Assembly: GCA_030068075.1 (NCBI GenBank)
Contig: CM057823.1
Location: forward strand, 14,542,485 to 14,606,484
Length of the DNA stretch: 64,000 nt
Source of the DNA: Paguma larvata
Taxonomy: Eukaryota; Chordata; Mammalia; Carnivora; Viverridae
Direction of reading: 5' to 3'
A model generated the notes under the pieces. That model did no database searches, had not been told where the DNA came from, and was given only the letters and a program-made list of their open reading frames with translations. Below, piece by piece: positions 10,746 to 23,059 of the stretch (within the stretch, counting starts at the first letter, position 1; the number at the start of each line of letters is the position of its first letter). The translations under genes were made by a program, and so were the position numbers.

Positions 10746-11898
10746 CCCTCGGCGACCGTGTCATTTTCTTTTTTTCAAGAATCTTAATCTCTGAGGGTTC
10801 TCACAGGATAGAGAAAACTTCAGTGTAGAGTTGCTTGCTCTTTCCCACGTGTTGGCCTTAACACTAGACATCAGGTCGGGTTTGGAGAGTGGGTATGGAA
10901 GGTTTTGAATTAGAATTCAATTGCCAACTGCCACTGAGTGAAAATGGCACATTGGCAACTGGTTTGATAGTAGATCGATGAAGGGGCACAGACCAAAGCT
11001 GTGGACGGGGCCTCACTAATGGCCATTTGGAAAAGCCTATCCCACCATCCATGTTTCTCTCTCCGTGTTGTAGTAATATCTTAGATCGGTCAGCGCCCAT
11101 CTGCAGTCTTGCTCGCGTCAGCTGCCCAACAGCTAGCCAATACTCCCATGTGTCCATCCCTCGTCTCCTCACTGCCCCGTTATGCCCTCTCACCTCTCAG
11201 TTTGTAATGTGTTCAACAGGGTGACTCCCCTCACGTCTGTTAGCGATGGCTGGTGGCCGTGGAAACTGAAAGAAGGTGACGGAACCAGTGCTAGAGCAAA
11301 GGAAGGAAAGAAGCATTGGGTCAAAAGGTTGCAGTCTGAGGAAGAAAACAACTGACCTTCTCGTAGAAACTCAGCTAAAATTCAAAACGAGGCCACTGTA
11401 TTTTTCTCTTTTATGACCTGTCGCTTCAGCGCATTCGATAGTGGAGACCATGAATCGTGTTCCCTTATTGATTTGCCTCTTCTTCCTCAATAACAGAAGT
11501 GTTGAACGATACCGAGACCATGGCAGTCCAGAATAAACTCATTGATAAAGGTGCCTGCCACAGGGGTACATGTTAACAGTGAATTGGATACTGCTATGCA
11601 TGCACTGAAACTGAGCAATCGAATAAAGGGATGGTGATGGTTGGAGTCCAATAACCCCTTGACGGAGCAAGGGGAGGAGACTAGAATGATCCACGGGGTA
11701 ATGGACTGAAGTTGGAGACACCTATATGGACTCATGTTTAGCTTAATATAGATATGAATAATTACATATAGAAATATTCATGTGTATGTGTAAATATGCT
11801 GTTTAGTATATGCACATATAATCCCTTTCTCTTTCAGCTGAGAAGCAAAGACATTCCAATAACAATGAGCATGTCTATCATCCAGATCCTGATTACTC
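10746..11898. other. Intergenic, no gene seen
   Basis: Unique sequence without recognisable repeats. Short open frames of up to 109 codons have no domain-like content. Confidence 0.4.
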
Positions 11899-11902
11899 AA
11901 AA

Positions 11903-12126
11903 CATTTTTTTAATGTTTATTTATTTTTGAGAGAGAGAGAGACACACACACACACATAGAGTGCAAGTGGAAGATGGGCACAGAGAGAAGGAGACACAGA
12001 ATCCGAAGCAGGCTCCAGGCTTTAAGCTGTCAGCGCAGAGCCCGACACGGGGCTCCAACTCACGGATGGTGAGACCATGACCTGAGCTGAAGTCGGATGC
12101 CTAAACAACAGTCATCCAGGCGCCCC
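11903..12126 (-). mobile_element. Felid SINE
   Basis: Full-length reverse element. CCAGATCCTGA occurs at both ends, with slight divergence in the extended duplication. An internal (AC)n run lies at about 11941-11956. Confidence 0.92.
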
Positions 12127-12267
12127 CAGATCCTGACTTCTAATACCATTCTCCAACAGAAGCAATCAGCGTCCCTTAGTGAAATGGCTGGTTCTAGGGC
12201 TGGGGCATGAAATGTACAAAATGACTATTCTGTAAACCCAGAAATTAAGGAATTAAGGGAGTGCTTC

Positions 12268-12268
<1 letters not shown>

Positions 12269-12308
<40 letters not shown>
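12269..12308. repeat. (AC)20 microsatellite
   Basis: About 40 bases of uninterrupted AC dinucleotide. Confidence 0.97.
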
Positions 12309-12312
<4 letters not shown>

Positions 12313-12642
12313 AGAGTATGTCAAACAAACAAGGGGCCAAATAAAAGAGCCTGAGAAGGTGTGATAATTAAAAGCATTTGGGATGGGATCTTGGAACAGA
12401 AAAAGGGCATTAGGCAAAAACTAAGGAAATATGAATAAAGCATGAATGTTACTTAATGTACCGGTGGATGAATCATTGATACATTATCACATTAATTGTA
12501 ACAAATATATCATACTGACGCAATATGCTAATAATAGGGAAGACTGGATGTAGTAGATATGGAAGTACTACCATCTTTGCAATGTTTCTGCAATCTAGAA
12601 CTGCTCTAAAATAAACTTGATTTTAAAACAATGATACACGAT

Positions 12643-12834
12643 GGGGCGCCTTGGGTGGCTCAGTGGATTCAGTGGCTGGCTCTTGATTTCAGCTCCGGTC
12701 CTGATCTCCTGGTTGGTGGGTTTGAGCCCTGAGTCGGGCTCTGTGCTGACAGCGCAGAGCCTGCTTGGGATTCTCTCTCTCCCTCTTTCTCTGCCCCCAA
12801 CCCCTTAAAATAAATAAATAATAATTTAAAAAAA
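12643..12834 (+). mobile_element. Felid SINE
   Basis: Head GGGGCGCCTTGGGTGGCTCAG and tail AATAAATAAATAATAATTT. Confidence 0.92.
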
Positions 12835-14280
12835 GATAGTGCTTTGCACATTGTAAACATTCAGTACGTACGTGTGTGTTGGACCTGAATTAATTTTTTT
12901 ATCAGTACAGTATCCCAGAATGGGGGAACAAATGGCTTCCCTGCCCGGGGAAATTCTGTAGAGTGAGCTAGCCCTACGGGAATTTCTCCAAATTCCTGTG
13001 GAGTTAGTCCCACTCCCGAGAGGGAGTATAGGACATGTTTTTAGAATAAAAACAAACAGGCTTTTTTTTTTTTTTTTTACCATCTACAGTCTGGAACAAA
13101 TATAGACTTGAACATTAGAGAGTAGGGAGCGACATGTGAGCACAAGGCTGATGTTGCAAGTGACTCACATCACAGAAGATGGAGACACAGTGAACTGACG
13201 GATTAGTCACACCGCCCTGCTCTCATTGTGATGACAAAAGCCAAACTTTTTATGGGCAACACCCAATGAGCCAGACTAAACAGGAGGAATTAAGAGAGCG
13301 TTTAAATAGGGGTGCTGAATGATAACACCAGCCTCCCGGCTTCAGAGAACCTGCTCCAAAGGCAAGCCCAGCAGCCTGGAGCAAAGTAGGGAAAAACAGC
13401 TCTTTCAAAGAGCTTAAGTAATCAAAGGACAGGAAACCCAAGACCCACAGCCGGTGAAGGGAGGGACGGACTCAGGCGAACAGGGTTCTGGGAGCACCCA
13501 ACAAGATGCCAATGGCGAGCCGGTGGTACAGGCAGGGTTTGTAGTCCTTACTCTTAGAGAGCTGAGTTCATGAGCTTTTTCTTGCTGGTTTTTTTTTTTA
13601 AGTCTTTCTTTTTCAGTAATTCTTTCCTCATTTGTCACTACGGTTCTATGTTGCCTCGTTACCTTCCACAATGAAGCACGCGGGCAAACCAAAGAAATGC
13701 CCCGTGTGAGAACTTGATAGAAAACAAATGAAAACCTTATATAGGTGTGACTCTGCATAATGGCTTTGTTAGAGAGAACTCTGAATGTAAACTAGTGGCT
13801 TACAAGAGGGTTCTGTTTTCCTTCAAGCTGTAGGTATTATTATTGGTAGAACTTTCAGGCAGGCATGGAGAACCAAATTCTCTGTTCTGCAAGCGAGAGT
13901 GATTGACGATGAAGGCCCAATGTCTCCCAAATAAAAGTGGACACGTTTTGAGTGAATTTCGTTTACTACTAAGAATTATTTTGAAGGCGCTTTGTAATAT
14001 ACACATGGCCTTTGGTCGTGCATGACTCACTGGGATGAACAATAATTGTATCTCGCATTTGTATAGCTTGCTACATTTTAAGGAATGTTTCACACGCTCT
14101 TGTCATCTTGACATCCTTTTCATCTTAGCTCAATTTAACTTAGATCTTAGATACGTAAAACTAGATCCTTCCCGGAAAAAAAAAAAAAAAGGATGAGGAA
14201 TACAATAAAATATTACACATACTGAAATAGTTTAAAATATCTAGAATTACAGAGACATCTAGAAGCTTTCCTTCTTTCCT
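12835..14280. other. Intergenic, no gene seen
   Basis: Contains a T18 run near 13063-13080 and a possible weak MIR- or L2-like piece at about 13980-14110. No exon-like signal. Confidence 0.35.
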
Positions 14281-14490
14281 GGGTTTCATTCTTGGGTTCT
14301 ATCAGGAAATCCACGAACCGAGTCTCTTCTACAAAAGTCTCCTTCAGAGCTTTTTAAAAATCGCCATACCCAGACCACACCCCAGATCAAATAAATCGGT
14401 ATCTCTGGGGGTGGGATTCGGCTATCAATATTTGTAAAATTTTCAGGTGATTTCAAAATGCAACGAAATTTGGGAACCACTGTCCCTATA
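14281..14490 (+). mobile_element. MER5A-like hAT (Charlie) DNA transposon fossil
   Basis: Ordered matches: CAGAGCTTTTTAAAAATC, CCAGACCACACCCCAGATC, ATCTCTGGGGGTGGGATTCG, TTTTCAGGTGATTTCAAAATG and the terminal GGGAACCACTGT. Non-autonomous, with no transposase. Confidence 0.65.
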
Positions 14491-14924
14491 TTAAAAAAAA
14501 AGATTTCTCAATCAAAAACAAAGTTGTGTGAGCCTTTTGGCATACTGAATTTGGGGGTCATATCATGTGTAGTAACCTTTGAGGTATCACGAGTAAAATT
14601 AGGCTCGAGAAAATATTTTACAGGTACTACATAAAGGGTGTCCCTCATGTCTGCAATAGATTTGGGGTGGTAGAATTCATTTAAACTTAAATGGGAGACA
14701 AGCATAATGAAACTAATTCGTAAATTACTTACAAACTGTGTTTCTGCTAAGACAGCAACTAACCGAATTACTGGGTATGGATTAAGAAACGTGTTCTTGA
14801 AAGAACATTTATAGTAACTGAGTCACCTGCTGTCACAACAAATCAGTTTCTTACCTGAGAGACTTTCAAATTCAGGAACAGTAAATGCTTTTAAAGGAAT
14901 TATAACAAGCACCATCTATAGTTA

Positions 14925-15083
14925 AATGACTTTGGGGAGTCAGTTGTTCAAGACTAAATATCCAAAATTCTCTAAATCTAGCTCTAACATCGACTCTCAC
15001 ATCGATCTCTAGGGATTTAGTTGTGTTGTGCTTTAGTTTTCCCATCTGTAAAATGGAGTATTCGCATCTATTTCATGGATGAA
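14925..15083 (+). mobile_element. MIR SINE fragment
   Basis: Ends with CTTTAGTTTTCCCATCTGTA followed by AAATGGAGT, the conserved MIR core. Confidence 0.65.
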
Positions 15084-15092
15084 TTGAAAGAA

Positions 15093-15335
15093 GTAATTTT
15101 TTTTGAAAAAATTCTTTTTAAAAATTTTTTAAAATGTTTATTTATTCTTGAGAAAGAGAGAGGGAGTGAGCAGGGGAGGGGCAGAAAGAGAGAGAGAGAG
15201 ACACAGAATCTGAAGCAGACTCCGGGCTCTAAGCTGTCAGCACAGAACCAGACACAAGGCTTGAACTCATGAGCCACGAGATCATTATCTGAGCTGAAGT
15301 CAGACGCTTAACCAACTGGGCCACCCAGGCGCCCC
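15093..15335 (-). mobile_element. Felid SINE with target duplication
   Basis: Reverse element flanked by TTGAAAGAA at 15084-15092 and 15336-15344. Confidence 0.93.
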
Positions 15336-15489
15336 TTGAAAGAATTCCTTATAACGCACTTGGAAGATGAAAAATCCAGGTAATGAAATTCCATGAGAAT
15401 TCCTATGGAGGTTGCTGAAGATATGACTGAAGTTCATCGTTCTAGCTAGAAGTTAGTCTCCGTAACCATATGTGTATTTTCAACTTTGT

Positions 15490-15870
15490 CCATTCAGTGA
15501 TTCGATGAATAGTCAATTGTGACCTATTAGGTGCCATGGCCTGGGTGGCGAAAAAAAATTCCCGGTCCTCATTAAATCATAGTTTTGTATGGGAAAGAGA
15601 CAGGAAGCACACAAACAAACATATACCAGGTAGCGATAAGCGTTTACGCAAGGGATAGGAGGAGATAAGTAAGGGGATATGGAGTTAGCCAGGGGGGTAG
15701 CGGGGATCCAATTTAATGGGAGTGGTTATGAGGGTCTCTAGGAAAGATTACAAGAAAAAGGTGGGGGGCGAGTTGTTCACGCAAACATCTTAGGAGAGGG
15801 ATTTCTAAACAGAGAGAAACCATGTGCTCAGGACCTTCAGGAATAATACAAAGTCTATTATCGTGTCTAG
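15490..15870. mobile_element. L2-like old LINE fragment
   Basis: Series of weak ordered matches to a common mammalian repeat: CCTATTAGGTGCCATGGCCT, GGAAAGAGACAGGAAGCACA, AGCGATAAGCGTTTACGCAA, and GGGTCTCTAGGAAAGATTAC. Family and strand are not certain. Confidence 0.4.
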
Positions 15871-16710
15871 GATATCGTGTCTCGTGTGAGCGAGGGGGTT
15901 ATTTTAAATTAATATTAACTCACGCATCATAAAAGTCAAAGTAATACGCCTAGCTTTCTGTTCCAAGCAGATGGTGACGGTGTACAGGTCAGCAGAGGAA
16001 TTCCAAAAAGGGAATCCCGGACATTCTTTTCTTAGTCAAATATTTATTAAAACCCATTATATTCTAGATTTGCAAAACCCACAGATGTTGTCTTCAGGAA
16101 GTATATAGTTTAGAGAATGTTTGCACACGTTCACCCTCAGTTTCAACAAACTCAACGGCATTAGTATTAAGTTTGCCTTAGTGTTTAGGTAGATTCTACG
16201 GCAATGCTACCTTAATATTTTTTTTAACCTAGCAAAGTTGCAAAGACAAAAGTGACCCCTTCAAAGTAATGACGCTGGAATCAGACTCCAAAGGAATAAC
16301 GTGTTTTCTCTGTGTTCTCAAACAAGTCACTAGATTTATCGATTAAGCAGAAAGATCATTCGAAAGAACACAGTAAATTCTTATTTAGAAGCGTATGTCT
16401 TACGGAAGGAAAGGAAAACATTAAGATGTTTGCAACCGAAAGAGGAAGACAAGTTTTAAAAAAATATTAAATATTGAAGGCAAACCAAAAAGTACAGAAA
16501 ATAATACAATAGACAATGCATTTTGGTAAAAAATAATCTATAAGTTATATTTTTTATTTCATTTAACAAGCTAACAGCGATACATGCTTTGATGGCTTTG
16601 CTCTTTTCTCTCTTTTTGAATTTAATCAACCCACGGCCAAAATGGTTTCATCTATGCCCGAATGACCAGTGTCATACCATTTTATCTGTAAATATTTCAT
16701 TATGTATCTT
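15871..16710. other. Intergenic, AT-rich, no gene seen
   Basis: AT-rich unique sequence; no recognisable exon or repeat boundary. Confidence 0.35.
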
Positions 16711-16720
16711 TAAAAGAAAG

Positions 16721-16826
16721 CCCTTACTTTGAATTTTTTTTTTAAGTTTATTTATTTTGAGAGAGAGAGAGCACATGCACATATGAGTTGGGGAGGGGCA
16801 AACCAACTGAGTCACCCACGTGCCCC
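16721..16826 (-). mobile_element. Felid SINE with internal deletion
   Basis: The tail and GA-rich part join directly to the head remnant (ACCAACTGAGTCACCCACGT), so the tRNA core is lost. TAAAAGAAAG flanks it at 16711-16720 and 16827-16836. Confidence 0.85.
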
Positions 16827-16945
16827 TAAAAGAAAGTCTTAAAAAAAAAAAGAACAATACTTCCTTTATCCAATCAGGGATTAAAAGCCCCTTATTGTCT
16901 CATAATTTTTTTAATTCAATGGATTTTTAAAAATCACAGGAAAAT

Positions 16946-17165
16946 GGGGCGACTTAGTCGGTTGAGCCTCTGATTTTGGCTCAGGTCACGATCTACCAGT
17001 TCGTGAGTTGGAGCCCTACCTTGGGCTTTGTGCTGACAGCTCAGAGCCTGGAACCTGTTTCAGATTCTGTGCCTCCCTCTCTCTCTCTCTGCCCCTCCCC
17101 CACTCGTGCTTTCTGTGTCTCTCAAAAATAAGCATTAAAAAATTTTTTTAAAATAAAAATAAAAA
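16946..17165 (+). mobile_element. Felid SINE, head shortened
   Basis: Head GGGGCGACTTAGTCGGTTGAG lacks the usual CCTGGGTGGCT piece. Diverged target duplication resembling AAATCACAGGAAAATG on both sides. Confidence 0.88.
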
Positions 17166-17565
17166 TAAAATCACGGTAAAATGTTCAAAACATAAAATTT
17201 ACGACCGTCATCATTTTCAAGTGGATGGCTTAGTGGCACACGCCCATTGCAGTGCGGCCAGAATACCACAGCTCCTAGCATTCTCCTTAACGTCTCACTT
17301 TCCTAACCTGAAATTTCGTACTTTATGAAACCAGAACCCCCCAGTTCCTCCCACTCTCTTCCCCAGGAGTATGACAGCCACCACTCTAGTTCCTGTCTCT
17401 ATGCATTCGACTACCCTAGACCCCTCCCCGAGGTAGAATCACGCCCTAACTGACCTGTTTCACTGAGCAGAACATCCACGGGGGAGCGCGTGTCAGGATG
17501 TCCTTCCTTTTTAAGGCCGAACAATATTTCATTGTGCGCGTACCCCACCTTTTGTTTATTCAGTT
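17166..17565 (-). mobile_element. L1 3'UTR/ORF2 end fragment
   Basis: Reverse L1: AAACATAAAATTTACGACCG, CATTCGACTACCCTAGACC, and CTTCCTTTTTAAGGCCGAAC followed by AATATTTCATTGTG. Target of the preceding SINE. Confidence 0.8.
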
Positions 17566-19271
17566 GTCTCATAATGCTTCTCACCTGTTTTATTTGCGTC
17601 TTTATTTGCAAATTCACTGAATTCTTTGGGGACAAAGCTGCACAGAAAACACGGGGCGGTGATATTTTTCAAAACCCAGAGAGCCGAGCGATCTAAGAAT
17701 CGAACGACCAAATTTAAACCCGTGTAAGACCTTCGTGGGAGTTCTGCCGATCCGAAGTTAACCGCTTTGAAAAGCAAAGCGAACTGCTCTCCACGCTTTG
17801 TGGAGCCGGGCCAGGTTTTTGTTTGTTTTGTTTAGTGGATGCGGTATCTGTCACATGATGAGACATTGTCAGGAGTCCAGAACCAGCAAGGCTGGCTCAT
17901 GTGCCCAGTCCGGCGGGTCGGGAAAGAGAACTGTGCTCTGGCGTGTTGGTTCAGCTCCTCCGGCCAAGACACTTGCGAGCGTTTGTTCCCAGACAGAATT
18001 TCCCAATACAGCTGAAAGTTGGCTTATAGGGTAACAACATTCCCGGCACCTGTGTCATCAAGGCACGTCCAGTGTGGTCTCTTGAAAGAATAGGTCAGGC
18101 CAACTAGACAGATATGAGTAGATGTTTTGCATTACGGATGTCAGGCAGGAAATGAAAATCTGAAGAATCTGAATTCATTACAGTTACTGATATATTGATG
18201 GGGTCGGGGTCTGGGAATTACCGTTCTATGACTTTTCCCGAACTTTTTTCCAACCTCTTCTTTAAAAATATTCTATGAAGGTGAACATCAGGATCGTGAA
18301 TGTAAAACTGGTCTTAACATATATTAATGTTAAAATATTTTACTTAGGTCAACTACACTAGCAAATTGGGTCCAATTTCACATAATTGGAAATTTGCCAT
18401 CATTGACGTGAAATAGAATTGGTTAACCATTTTAATAAGTTTTCAGCCTTTTGTAGCTCTGCGGACATAAACAAACCTCTCCTGTAGCAAAACGCCACAT
18501 AAATGAGAGAGGAAATGATTGTATTTACTTCGCATTCCCATATTAAAATTGGAAGACATAACAGTCTTCACCAAGCTGAAGTGAGTACACTGAACAGAAT
18601 ATAAAATAGAGTTCTCCAGTCACTAGTTCTATAATAGCACTAGGTAAAAGTTCTACCCAAAATATGCATAAATGGAGAATCATAGAATATTAATATTGAA
18701 TGGAATTTAAAGATTATATAACCCAGGGGGCCATATTCCACTTTGGATTCTTGAATTGAGAATCTGATAAAAACCGTGTATCTTCTCTCTCAAAAAATGC
18801 GTATAATTTTGCTTATAATTTCACATGTTCACAGACCATCTGCTGCCCCAATTAAGCATCTGAGGAATTCAACTCTTTCCTTTTGTGGTTAATGGAATTG
18901 GGAGTCATTGTGGCTACGTGGCCCACCTACAGTTACAGGGTGAGGTAGGGCAGAGAGTTCACTCTAGTTACAAAGCGACTTTTGCTCTCGCTTGGTTATG
19001 CAGTGTCTAAGCAAGAGTTCATTTAAAGCGTGGATCATGAGAGGCTCCATTGGCCCAAATGTCCCCACTCAGCCTCTGACGGTGTGTCAGATTCTCACAT
19101 GTGGGGTCTGCAGGTAGCACGTTTGTGTTAACATGGACAAGACCTTAAGCACTGCCCTCCATTCAAATGCACGGTGAAGAAAACCTAGGGTCTGCTATGG
19201 GACAGGAGCCCTAACTCTCTCTTGTGCTTTGAGATTCTCGCTCTCTTTCCCTGCTGTCGACATTGGTACTA
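17566..19271. other. Intergenic, no gene seen
   Basis: SINE-free. A weak old-repeat-like phrase occurs at about 18680-18730. No supported gene. Confidence 0.35.
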
Positions 19272-19409
19272 TTTTTTTCTTTTTAAGTAGGCTTCACGCC
19301 CAGGGCGGAGCCCAGTGTAGGACCTAAACTCAGGACCGTGACTGAGATCAACAGCCGAGCTGAGATTGAGAGACTTAATGCTTAACCTGCTGAGCCACCC
19401 AGCTGGCCC
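19272..19409 (-). mobile_element. Short older carnivore SINE
   Basis: TTTTTAAGTAGGCTTCACGCCC tail and core, ending TGAGCCACCCAGCTGGCCC. Confidence 0.8.
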
Positions 19410-19920
19410 TGAACTTGCTGATGCGTTTGCCTGCTTCTCCAAAGCCCAGCCCTGCAGACCAGGGAGGAGGGGCCGGGGAAACGGGTCAGAAAAGGGAGGA
19501 GTGGGGCAGAAAGCTCTCTTTCCCAGGATTAAAGCTAGGCAAAGACAGCATTTTCGGAACTTCATGTGTTTCAAGTCTCTTATGTAGCTGGGAGCGGGAG
19601 TTCTGGAAATGTTTTGTATTGTAATCCTAGGCAACCATAGCCCTGATGTTGTTGAAATCTATTTTAAAATGCTTAGTTTTAAGAGTCTCATGGAGTTAAC
19701 GCAGAGAAACAGCACATGTTGGATAACGGTTGCAGTTAAGGTGAAGAAGGAGGCTTAGATTGATATGTCAGGTAAGAGAGGCATTTCCTTGTGAATGTAT
19801 TTGCTCTCAAACAGATCATAAATTGAAATATAGAAATATAACATTAAAATTAAATGCAAGAAGTGCTTTTTCTAATTGCTTAAGCAAAGTATGTGTACTT
19901 TTTTGCATGACTTTCTTTTA
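19410..19920. other. Intergenic, no gene seen
   Basis: Unique sequence between SINEs, ending with the left target copy of the next element. Confidence 0.35.
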
Positions 19921-19981
19921 TTTTTTTATTATTTACTTATTTTTTAGAGAGAGTGTGAGTGGACCAGAAGGCAAAGGCAGG

Positions 19982-20017
<36 letters not shown>

Positions 20018-20146
20018 GACCTAAGTAGGCTCCATGCTCAGCACAGAGCCTGACTCAGGGCTCGATCCCATGACCCCAGGATCATGACCTGAGCTGAAAT
20101 CAAGAGCCGGACGCTCAACCGACTGAGCCACCCAGAGAGCTACCCC
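19921..20146 (-). mobile_element. Carnivore SINE with 17-bp target duplication
   Basis: Reverse element flanked by TGCATGACTTTCTTTTA (19904-19920) and TGCACGACTTTCTTTTA (20147-20163), one mismatch. Confidence 0.93.
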
Positions 20147-20163
20147 TGCACGACTTTCTTTTA

Positions 20164-20453
20164 AGACATGACTTAATCTAATGGTAAAGATAATACTTAT
20201 TATAGAAAATTTGGGAAACAATAAAGGAAGAAAATAAAATTGTTGTAACTCCAGCAAGCAGAGAAAACAACTACTGACAATTGGATGCATATATTTTCAG
20301 GGTTTTTTTTTTCTATTAATGGGCATTTACACTCACAATACATGTGTGTGTATGTGGACAGGTACATACCTATTAACATCAAAGTCTGGTCCTACTTTAC
20401 ATGAGGAACTGTATCATGATATTTGCAACAAACGTAACAACCTAGGTTTTTTA
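20164..20453 (-). mobile_element. Old L1M-type 3' fragment
   Basis: Resembles reversed L1M 3'UTR: GGAAGAAAATAAAATTG, then CCAGCAAGCAGAGAAAACAA and later AATGGGCATTTACAC. Highly diverged. It probably continues at about 20707-20945. Confidence 0.4.
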
Positions 20454-20470
20454 AAAGCTACTACATTTTT

Positions 20471-20689
20471 GGGGCGCCTGGGTGGCTCAGTTGGTTAAGC
20501 GGCCGACTTTGGCTCAGGTCATGATCTCACGGTCTGTGAGTTTGAGCCCCACGTCGGGCTCTGTGCTGACGGCTCATCAGAGCCTGGAGCCTGCTTCGGA
20601 TTCTGTGTCTCCCTCTCTCTCTGCCCTTCCCCTGCTCACGCTCTGTCTCTATGTCTCTCAAAAATAAATAAACATTAAGAAAAAAATTT
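20471..20689 (+). mobile_element. Young felid SINE with perfect 17-bp target duplication
   Basis: Near-consensus element flanked by AAAGCTACTACATTTTT at 20454-20470 and 20690-20706. Confidence 0.96.
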
Positions 20690-20706
20690 AAAGCTACTAC
20701 ATTTTT

Positions 20707-20945
20707 TTGGAGAGCAACTTCTAAAGGCTACATAGAGTCTACAGGCGTGCCGGCGTTTACTCAATCATTACTCTATTCCTGGAAATCCAGGGTCTTTCCA
20801 ATTTCCCCCACTCAATACGATTGTACGTGGATCTTTGGATGCACCTCTATTTCTCGAGAACCCTTCCCAGGAGTAGACTATTTCTTTAGGGTTTTGCTGC
20901 GTATTATTCAAGTCGTGCCAGTGCACTCCCAGCTGTGACTCATCC
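20707..20945 (-). mobile_element. Old L1M-type fragment, continuation
   Basis: Diverged text (CTATTCCTGGAAATCC and CCCTTCCCAGGAGTAGAC) in an order compatible with reversed L1M 3' sequence. Confidence 0.35.
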
Positions 20946-21034
20946 TGAGAGTGCTCTGTTGCCTTATTCTTGTGTACATTGCTTGTTAATTGTTTTGCTG
21001 TTTTTGCTTTTTCTTTTTATTGTGTTTATTGTGC

Positions 21035-21150
21035 AATGATGGATAATAACTAAACTTACAGTGGTAGTCATCTTATAATACACGGAAGTCAAACCATTAT
21101 GTTGTCCACTTTAAGCTTACACAGTGAAATTACATCTCAAAAAATGGAAA
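21035..21150 (+). mobile_element. L1 3' end
   Basis: AAACCATTATGTTGTCCACT followed by an ATTACATCTCAAAAAATGG terminus, typical of carnivore/L1MA-like 3' ends. Confidence 0.65.
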
Positions 21151-21260
21151 AAACAAAGGTCGGTATGTATATATAAAATATCTGGCAGTTTGACTGGCTA
21201 AATATTGTCTACAATTTTAATTTTCATTACTTCGATTGCAGTTGAGATTAAACTATTTTT

Positions 21261-21459
21261 CAAGATGCCTCGGGTGGCTCAGTCGGTTAAACGTCCAACT
21301 CTTGATTTTGGCTCAGGTTATGATTGAGCCTCGCATCAGGCCCCATGCTGACGGGGCGGAGCCTGCTTGGGATTCTCCGTCTCCCCCTCTCCCTGCCCCC
21401 TCCTCTGCTCACTCTCTGTCTCTCTCTCAAAATAAATAAATAAATGCTTAATTTTTTTT
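21261..21459 (+). mobile_element. Felid SINE
   Basis: Head GATGCCTCGGGTGGCTCAG. Flanked by AAACTATTTTT at 21250-21260 and 21460-21470. Confidence 0.92.
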
Positions 21460-21518
21460 AAACTATTTTTTTATATATTTGTTATCTAGAGGTATTTCTT
21501 CTAAAAAAGCTATTTTCT

Positions 21519-21753
21519 GGGGCACCCGGGTGGCTCAGTTGGTTAAGTGTCCAACTGCAGCTCAGGTCATGAACCCGCAGTTTGTAACTTTGTGAGTTTG
21601 AGCCCCGTGTCAGGCTCTGTGCTGACAGCTCAGAGCCTGAAGCCTGCTTCCGATTCTGTGTCTCCCTCTCTCTCTGCCCCTCCCTACCTCGTGTTTCTCT
21701 TGTGTTTCTCTCTCTCTTTCAAAAATAAATAAACATTAAAAAAGTTAAAAAAA
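21519..21753 (+). mobile_element. Felid SINE
   Basis: Head GGGGCACCCGGGTGGCTCAG. Target duplication resembling ARCTATTTTCT on both sides. Confidence 0.93.
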
Positions 21754-21764
21754 AACTATTTTCT

Positions 21765-22480
21765 TTGCATTTTTCATTATGGTATTCATCGTTTGCAAAC
21801 TGTTTTGTAGGAATTCCTTACATATCTTCAATATAAACCCTATGTTACACGTATTGAAAATATTTCCCCTTTTTCATTTTCTTTAGCTTATGATGGCACT
21901 TTTTTCCTCTCATGTATCACAAAATGGTACCTGTATCGCCAACTTTATTTGAGCTCAATTACTTTAAGTGGGGGCAGCCCTCGCTGTATTTGCCTAACGG
22001 GACGGATGAAGGGGACACACACGGACGGTTTTCTGAGTCAAGGCTGAAGTTTTGGAATTCAAGTTCTCGGCGCCTCTGGTTTCTCAACATATTTCCATTC
22101 TCATTGCCGAGATTATACATTTTCTCAATAAACCCACCAATTGTAGCTTCAAAAGCAGTTGTAACGCAGAATCTGATTGTAGTCATCCATACGATGTCTT
22201 TTTGAATGCTGTCGAGACTGCCTTTGGACAGTCTTTCACGGCTGGCTGCAGTCAGAAAGCCTTCTAGTTCGTAATTATCTTCTTACTCTGCTTTTCTCTA
22301 GGCAACCTTGGCCTGAAGCCTCTCTCCTTCTTGCTCTCATTGCACTTTCTCGAAAGGCTGCAAGAACCGAACACGCTTTCACAAAGAACACGTCCTTTGT
22401 TTTCAGGACGCCACTTCTCGCCCAGTCTGCTTTGACGGAACCATTTTCTTTAATGGTCTGTAACTTGCAAACTCACTTTT
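21765..22480. other. Intergenic; possible old L1 trace then unique sequence
   Basis: 21765-21930 has weak L1-like text (GGAATTCCTTACATATCTTC). The rest is unassigned. Overlapping open frames at 21912-22267 are short and not domain-like. Confidence 0.3.
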
Positions 22481-22700
22481 TTTTTTAATTTTTTTTTTAA
22501 TGTTTATTTATGTTTGAGACAGAGAGAGACAGAGCATGAGTGGGAGAGGGGCAGAGAGAGAGGGAGACACAGAATCAGAAGCAGGCTCCAGGCTCTGAGC
22601 CATCAGCACAGAGCCCGACGCGGGGCTCGAACTCACAGACCGCGAGATCATGACCTGAGCCAAAGTCGGCGCTCAACCGACTGAGCCACCCAGGCGCCCC
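22481..22700 (-). mobile_element. Young felid SINE with 13-bp target duplication
   Basis: Near-consensus reverse element flanked by CAAACTCACTTTT at 22468-22480 and 22701-22713. Confidence 0.96.
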
Positions 22701-23059
22701 CAAACTCACTTTTAGATACAAATTTCCAGGCTCAGATTCTGCTGGGTTCAAAAAGAAACCAATTCGAGGTGCTCTAGCAAAAGCGGGGGATTTATGATAA
22801 GTCTTTAGGGCAGGGAGTGTAGCCAAGACTCTCGAATCCCAGGCAAGAAACCAAAATGTTGTTGGCAATTCAAGATACTATGCTCTCTCTCTTATATCTG
22901 CTATCGTCTTATGTCTGCCTTTCCCTTTCATGGTGGACCGCCTTTCCTCTCCTCCCGCGTCCCTTGATAGTTTAGAGACAGCGGCTCATGGTTTCCAGCT
23001 TCACATCTGGGCCCACAGAAAGACTAACTTTCTGACTCTCAGTCCTGAAGGGTAGCGAA

